This document shows, piece after piece, positions 7,319 through 10,720 of a stretch of 10,720 bases of DNA. The position numbers and the translations under genes were made by a program. Where the stretch lies: NCBI GenBank assembly GCA_900556055.1, contig USNJ01000058.1, forward strand, positions 1 to 10,720. Direction: 5' to 3'. The notes under the pieces are model-generated. The model did no database searches, was not told the origin of the DNA, and saw only the letters and a list, made by a program, of their open reading frames with translations. Source of the DNA: an uncultured Ruminococcus sp. (lineage in GTDB: Bacteria; Bacillota; Clostridia; Oscillospirales; Ruminococcaceae). The stretch's first letter is position 1, and every line of letters begins with the position of its first letter.

Positions 7319-7319
7319 A

Positions 7320-8507
7320 TTACATTTCGGAAAGTATTTCTTTTTTTCTTGATTCGTAATCATTTAATGAAATTAATTCATTTTCATACAGATCTTTTAA
7401 GTTAGCGAGCCTTTCTTTTATTGATAAGACTTTGTTATTATTATCTGATACAGGCGAAATGGTTGGTGTTAATGTTTTTGCGGCACTTTGCTTTTCTAGT
7501 TCGATTACAATATCATATTTTTTTTCTGAATAGTGGGTTTGTAAGAAATTAAAGATGTCATGAGGCAATTCAATGTCCATATATTGCTTGTGTTCGTCTG
7601 AATAATAATTTAATATTACACTTCTTTCGTCAATTCTAGTGCATGTGCTATTTATATTAAAGCTTCCAGGATTATATTGGGGAGGTGTGTATTCTGAGGG
7701 TTTATAACTAGCCATTGTTCCCACTGCCATTCCCATAGGTCCAAAAAGGAGTCCTCCAAGTATTGACTTTCCAATGTTGAATTGCCCGGGTTTAAAACTA
7801 CCACCAAATGAACCGCCTTCTTGATATGATGCGTTAACTTCAGTTACATAATGGATTGTTCCAGCCTTTTCATAATAATGAATGTGATCATAAGGTATGA
7901 TTCCGTTAGCTTCTTGCTTTGAATTACCATCTATTGCTAAAAAATTCAAACTTTTATCTTCAGCAATATACAGAAGTGAACAGTAATTAATGCCTGTTTC
8001 AAATGTATAAAAAGGTGTGTTACTTTTTATATGAAATTGATATGTTGAAGAATAAAACTCTTTTTCCTCTAATTTTTTTTGTTCAAGTATTTGTCTTTCT
8101 TCTTCTCGCTCTCTGCGAATTTTTTGAATTTCCTCTTGATGCTTTTCTTCATTTAATTTGTTTTTTTCAATGGTATCATTTAAAATTTCTTCCATGTGAC
8201 AATTGCTATCAGTTAATGGAATAAGATAGTAAACTCCTGATTTGTAATTAAAAACTAGCTTGATCTTAAGAAAGTTATTTTTTTCGTAAGATTCTTTTTC
8301 AGTAGAAAAGATATCTGAATATTTAATTTCAATAAAGCTGAATCTATAAATTAACTCACCTAGTTCGTTCTTACAAACAGTATAACAATGTGTTTCAATG
8401 ACATCATTGAAAAAAGTTGTTACAAATTCAAGTGGCTTAGAGAAGATGTTCTTTTTAATTGAAATTCTTTGATTAAATAACGGTTTTTCCATAAAATGAT
8501 CTGACAT
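7320..8507 (-). CDS. AT-rich SHOCT-domain protein
   Basis: This protein of about 395 residues has no known specific function. The N-terminal part (1-105) is beta-rich and could be a PH-like fold. Residues 106-152 are a highly charged coiled coil (EEIQKIRREREEERQ). A second beta-rich region (153-340) is interrupted by a Gly-rich, hydrophobic segment (229-265, with SILGGLLFGPMGMAVGTM) like a glycine zipper. The C-terminus (361-394, KERLANLKDLYENELISLND) matches the short C-terminal SHOCT domain, often a protein-interaction or membrane-linked module. ATG 8507 is chosen because AAGGAG lies 10 bases upstream; a GTG at 8555 in frame falls inside the hairpin and lacks a binding site. Hand-counted sample lines give about 27-33% GC against about 50% in trpS, a strong sign of horizontal acquisition. 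No separate promoter was found between the trpS terminator and the gene. Confidence 0.82.
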   Translation of the reverse strand: MSDHFMEKPLFNQRISIKKNIFSKPLEFVTTFFNDVIETHCYTVCKNELGELIYRFSFIEIKYSDIFSTEKESYEKNNFLKIKLVFNYKSGVYYLIPLTDSNCHMEEILNDTIEKNKLNEEKHQEEIQKIRREREEERQILEQKKLEEKEFYSSTYQFHIKSNTPFYTFETGINYCSLLYIAEDKSLNFLAIDGNSKQEANGIIPYDHIHYYEKAGTIHYVTEVNASYQEGGSFGGSFKPGQFNIGKSILGGLLFGPMGMAVGTMASYKPSEYTPPQYNPGSFNINSTCTRIDERSVILNYYSDEHKQYMDIELPHDIFNFLQTHYSEKKYDIVIELEKQSAAKTLTPTISPVSDNNNKVLSIKERLANLKDLYENELISLNDYESRKKEILSEM

Positions 8508-8517
8508 AAATGCAATT

Positions 8518-8523
8518 CTCCTT
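8518..8523 (-). promoter_or_regulatory. Ribosome binding site of the SHOCT-protein gene
   Basis: On the minus strand AAGGAG is preceded by more A's and lies 10 bases before ATG 8507. This is slightly long but is the only good site near any candidate start. Confidence 0.65.
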
Positions 8524-8531
8524 TTTGTCAA

Positions 8532-8563
8532 AAGCACTGATGTAAATATATACACCAGTGCTT
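8532..8563 (-). terminator. Hairpin terminator or leader hairpin after trpS
   Basis: In minus-strand RNA a 13-bp stem (AAGCACTGGTGTA with TACATCAGTGCTT) closes on a 6-base AU loop. One pair is G-U, which would be an A-C mismatch in + strand RNA, so the structure belongs to the trpS transcript. A short U-run (UUU after the stem) follows. It starts 7 bases after the trpS stop and ends 8 bases before the ribosome binding site of the SHOCT gene. It should end trpS transcription, with some read-through possible. Confidence 0.7.
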
Positions 8564-8570
8564 GAAATAG

Positions 8571-9578
8571 TTATCTGAAATCAACAAATCCGACCTTGTG
8601 ATAAGCCTTGGAAAGTGTCTTGCCTGAGATCTTCATAGCTGCTTCCGCACCTGCTGTGTAGCATTCCTTGAGGTAAGCCTTGTCCTCGATAAGACGCTTA
8701 TAGTTCTCACGGACGGGCTTCAGATGGTCAGCGACTGCTTCACCGACTGCAAGCTTGAAATCACCGTAGCCCTTGCCGTCAAACTCACGCTCGATCTCTT
8801 CGTTGGTCTTGCCTGTAACGACGGAATAGATGCTCATAAGGTTGTTGATGCCGTCCTTGCCCTCGCCGTATCTTACGCATGCTTCGGAGTCGGTAACAGC
8901 CTTCTTGAACTTTCTGATGATAACATCGGGTTCGTCAAGAATGTAGATGCAGCCGTTCGGGTTGGTGTCAGACTTTGACATCTTCTTTGTAGGCTCTGCG
9001 AGTGACATTACCTTTGCGCCCACCTTGGGGATATATGCATCGGGAACGGTGAAAAGATCGCCGTATCTCTGGTTAAATCTCTGCGCAACGTTTCTTGCAA
9101 GCTCAAGATGCTGCTTCTGGTCAACGCCGACAGGTACAAGATCGGCGTTATAAAGGAGAATATCTCCCGCCATAAGCACGGGATATGTGAAAAGTCCCGC
9201 ATTGATATCGTCGGGGTGCTTCTGCGATTTATCCTTGAACTGAGTCATTCTGGAAAGCTCGCCGAACTGTGTCGAGCAGGAGAGGATCCAGTTCATCTCA
9301 GCGTGATGTCTGTTGTGGCTCTGGATAAATGCTATGGATTTCTTGGGATCAACGCCGCATGCCATGATAAGCGCATATGCTTCGAGAGTGTGCTTTCTGA
9401 GCTCGGCAGGCACCTGGCGGACGGTGATAGCGTGCATATCAACAATTGAGTAGATGCAGCGGTAATCGTCCTGGAGCTTTCCCCAATGGGAAACTGCGCC
9501 TATGTAATTGCCGAGAGTAAATGTGCCTGTCGGCTGGATCCCGCTGAAAATTATCTTCTTTTCGGCTGTATCGGACAT
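8571..9578 (-). CDS. trpS: Tryptophanyl-tRNA synthetase
   Basis: This 335-residue cytoplasmic class I aminoacyl-tRNA synthetase activates tryptophan with ATP and charges tRNA-Trp. The HIGH-type motif appears as TLGN (residues 21-24) after SGIQPTGTF, as in Bacillus-type enzymes (TIGN). The KMSKS loop is intact at 199-203 (KKMSKSDTNPN). D139 in MAGDILLYNAD corresponds to the indole-recognising Asp132 of the Geobacillus enzyme. GERMTQFKDKS-like and VGVDQKQHLEL segments are also typical (here GELSRMTQFKDKS). Length matches the family (about 330). ATG 9578 has AAAGGA ending 9 bases upstream. The gene starts 18 bases after the aminotransferase stop, so the two are likely co-transcribed. No T-box leader is visible directly upstream. 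Confidence 0.97.
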   Translation of the reverse strand: MSDTAEKKIIFSGIQPTGTFTLGNYIGAVSHWGKLQDDYRCIYSIVDMHAITVRQVPAELRKHTLEAYALIMACGVDPKKSIAFIQSHNRHHAEMNWILSCSTQFGELSRMTQFKDKSQKHPDDINAGLFTYPVLMAGDILLYNADLVPVGVDQKQHLELARNVAQRFNQRYGDLFTVPDAYIPKVGAKVMSLAEPTKKMSKSDTNPNGCIYILDEPDVIIRKFKKAVTDSEACVRYGEGKDGINNLMSIYSVVTGKTNEEIEREFDGKGYGDFKLAVGEAVADHLKPVRENYKRLIEDKAYLKECYTAGAEAAMKISGKTLSKAYHKVGFVDFR

Positions 9579-9596
9579 TTATATCATTCCTTTCAA

Positions 9597-10720
9597 TCAA
9601 TCGAACATATCGTGTGAGAGCTTGCCAAGTATCTCGATGCCCTTGACGATCTGCTCATCGGTAGGTGTGGAGAAGTTGAGTCTGAACGAAGAAGTCTTGT
9701 CGGATTCGGAGATCATGAATGCATTTCCCGGAACGACAGCGATCTTATATTCGGAAACAGCCTTCTTGCAGAATGCGGGCATATCGCAGTCCTCGGGAAG
9801 AGTAGCCCAGATGAAAAGTCCGCCCTCGGGACGTGTGTATGTGATCTTCTTGGAGAAATGCTTATCCATCTCGGAGAGCATAAGCTCACACTTTTTCCTG
9901 TAAACGGCGGGAAGCATTTTAAGATGCTCGGACCAGTTGTACTTTGTCATGAATTCGTGGCAAATCATCTGCGCAAGAATGTTGGTGTGAACATCGGAAA
10001 CCTGCTTGCAGACTACGATCTTCTGGATAACAGGCTTGGGGGCGCATACATAGCCGACTCTGATTCCGGGGGAGAGAACCTTGCTGAATGTGCCGGAGTA
10101 GATAACAAGACCGTCCTTGTCAAGCGTCTTGATCGAGGGGATAGGCTCGCCTGCAAATCTTGTCATTCCGTATGGGTTATCTTCGAGGATCATAACGCCG
10201 TATTTCTTTGCAAGCCCGTAAACAGCCTTTCTCTTTTCAAAGCTTGTGCAGAGCCCCGTCGGATTCTGGAAGTTCGGGATAAGATAGATAAGCTTGACGT
10301 TCCTGTTGGATTTCAGTGCGTCTTCAAGAGCGTTAAGGTCAATGCCGTCGTTTTCAAGGGGAACGCCGACGATATGTCCGTTATAGGACTTGAAGGAGTT
10401 AAGGCTTCCGATAAAGCTGGGAGCTTCGGTAATTACCGTGTCGCCCTCATCGCACATTACCTTGCAGGAAAGCTCGTTTGCCTGCTGTGCGCCCGAGGTG
10501 ATGATAAGCTCGTCCGAATTTTCATCGAAGCAACCGGCTTTTTTCATACGCTCTTTAAGGCGGTTTCTGAGAGGAGTATAACCCTCGGTAACGCTGTACT
10601 GGAGTGCGTTTATCGGATTCTCGGCAAGAAGTCTTGCTGTGATGCCTGCGATCTCTTTCACAGGGAAAGCTTCGGGGGCAGGGTTTCCTGCGGCGAGCGA
10701 GATGACCTCGGGATCGGAGG
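9597..10720 (-). CDS. PLP-dependent class I/II aminotransferase, N-terminus outside window
   Basis: This pyridoxal-phosphate enzyme transfers an amino group between an amino acid and a 2-oxo acid. The frame runs to the right edge: codons from 10718 read SDPEVISLAAGNPAPEAFP, so the GTG at 10661 is internal and the true start is beyond the window. Hallmarks in order are the ITSGAQQANEL cofactor-phosphate region, IPNFQNPTG, the LEDNPYG Asp that contacts the cofactor ring, SGTFSK with the Schiff-base Lys (codon 10080-10082), and FRLNFSTP with the substrate-binding Arg. It resembles the 2-aminoadipate/aromatic aminotransferase (LysN/KAT II-like) subgroup. A MocR regulator would carry an N-terminal DNA-binding domain of about 100 residues, which the window cannot exclude. 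Substrate is not determined. It lies directly before trpS in the same direction. Confidence 0.92.
   Translation of the reverse strand, partial: SDPEVISLAAGNPAPEAFPVKEIAGITARLLAENPINALQYSVTEGYTPLRNRLKERMKKAGCFDENSDELIITSGAQQANELSCKVMCDEGDTVITEAPSFIGSLNSFKSYNGHIVGVPLENDGIDLNALEDALKSNRNVKLIYLIPNFQNPTGLCTSFEKRKAVYGLAKKYGVMILEDNPYGMTRFAGEPIPSIKTLDKDGLVIYSGTFSKVLSPGIRVGYVCAPKPVIQKIVVCKQVSDVHTNILAQMICHEFMTKYNWSEHLKMLPAVYRKKCELMLSEMDKHFSKKITYTRPEGGLFIWATLPEDCDMPAFCKKAVSEYKIAVVPGNAFMISESDKTSSFRLNFSTPTDEQIVKGIEILGKLSHDMFD

Noticed and set aside
8503..8531. Minus-strand TTGACA followed after 17 bases by TATGTC as a promoter
   Set aside because: The -10 matches only 3 of 6 bases and overlaps the start codon, so transcription would begin inside the gene.
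9108..9449. + strand frame of 113 codons inside trpS
   Set aside because: It is antisense to strongly conserved trpS coding sequence and has no features of its own.

Overview
The window looks like a chromosomal segment of a Gram-positive anaerobe of the Oscillospiraceae, most likely Ruminococcus or a close relative. This rests on strong AAAGGAG-type ribosome binding sites, moderate GC in most genes, tandem class B sortases with acidic Thr/Glu/Pro-rich linkers, and a clostridial-type SpoIID/LytB protein. The genus is inferred from style, not proven.

Left part (1-5171, + strand): a tight cell-envelope cluster. Three consecutive class B sortase paralogues, the first cut by the window edge, are followed by a secreted SpoIID/LytB-domain protein. 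Gaps are 15, 46 and 26 bases, so this reads as one operon. All three sortases keep the His, Cys and Arg catalytic residues. The second is unusual: it has a 177-residue acidic cytoplasmic tail and a Ser/Thr/Glu-rich C-terminal tail of about 140 residues. A long hairpin that pairs fully only in the + strand RNA closes the cluster. No sortase substrate with a sorting signal is visible in the window.

Middle part (5342-7255, + strand): a pyrimidine-nucleoside phosphorylase gene follows a GC-rich intergenic stretch. Next is a textbook TTGACA-17-TATAAT promoter driving a small zinc-ribbon protein. A perfect 18-bp bidirectional terminator at 7271-7318 separates these genes from the convergent minus-strand genes.

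Right part (7320-10720, - strand): read in the direction of transcription, a class I/II PLP-dependent aminotransferase (N-terminus beyond the window) runs into trpS, with 18 bases between them. A minus-strand hairpin terminator follows trpS, and then comes an AT-rich gene for a SHOCT-domain protein. That gene differs sharply in base composition from everything around it and is probably a transferred accessory gene.

The most interesting elements are the triple sortase-B/SpoIID cluster and the AT-rich SHOCT gene. The rest is ordinary housekeeping.
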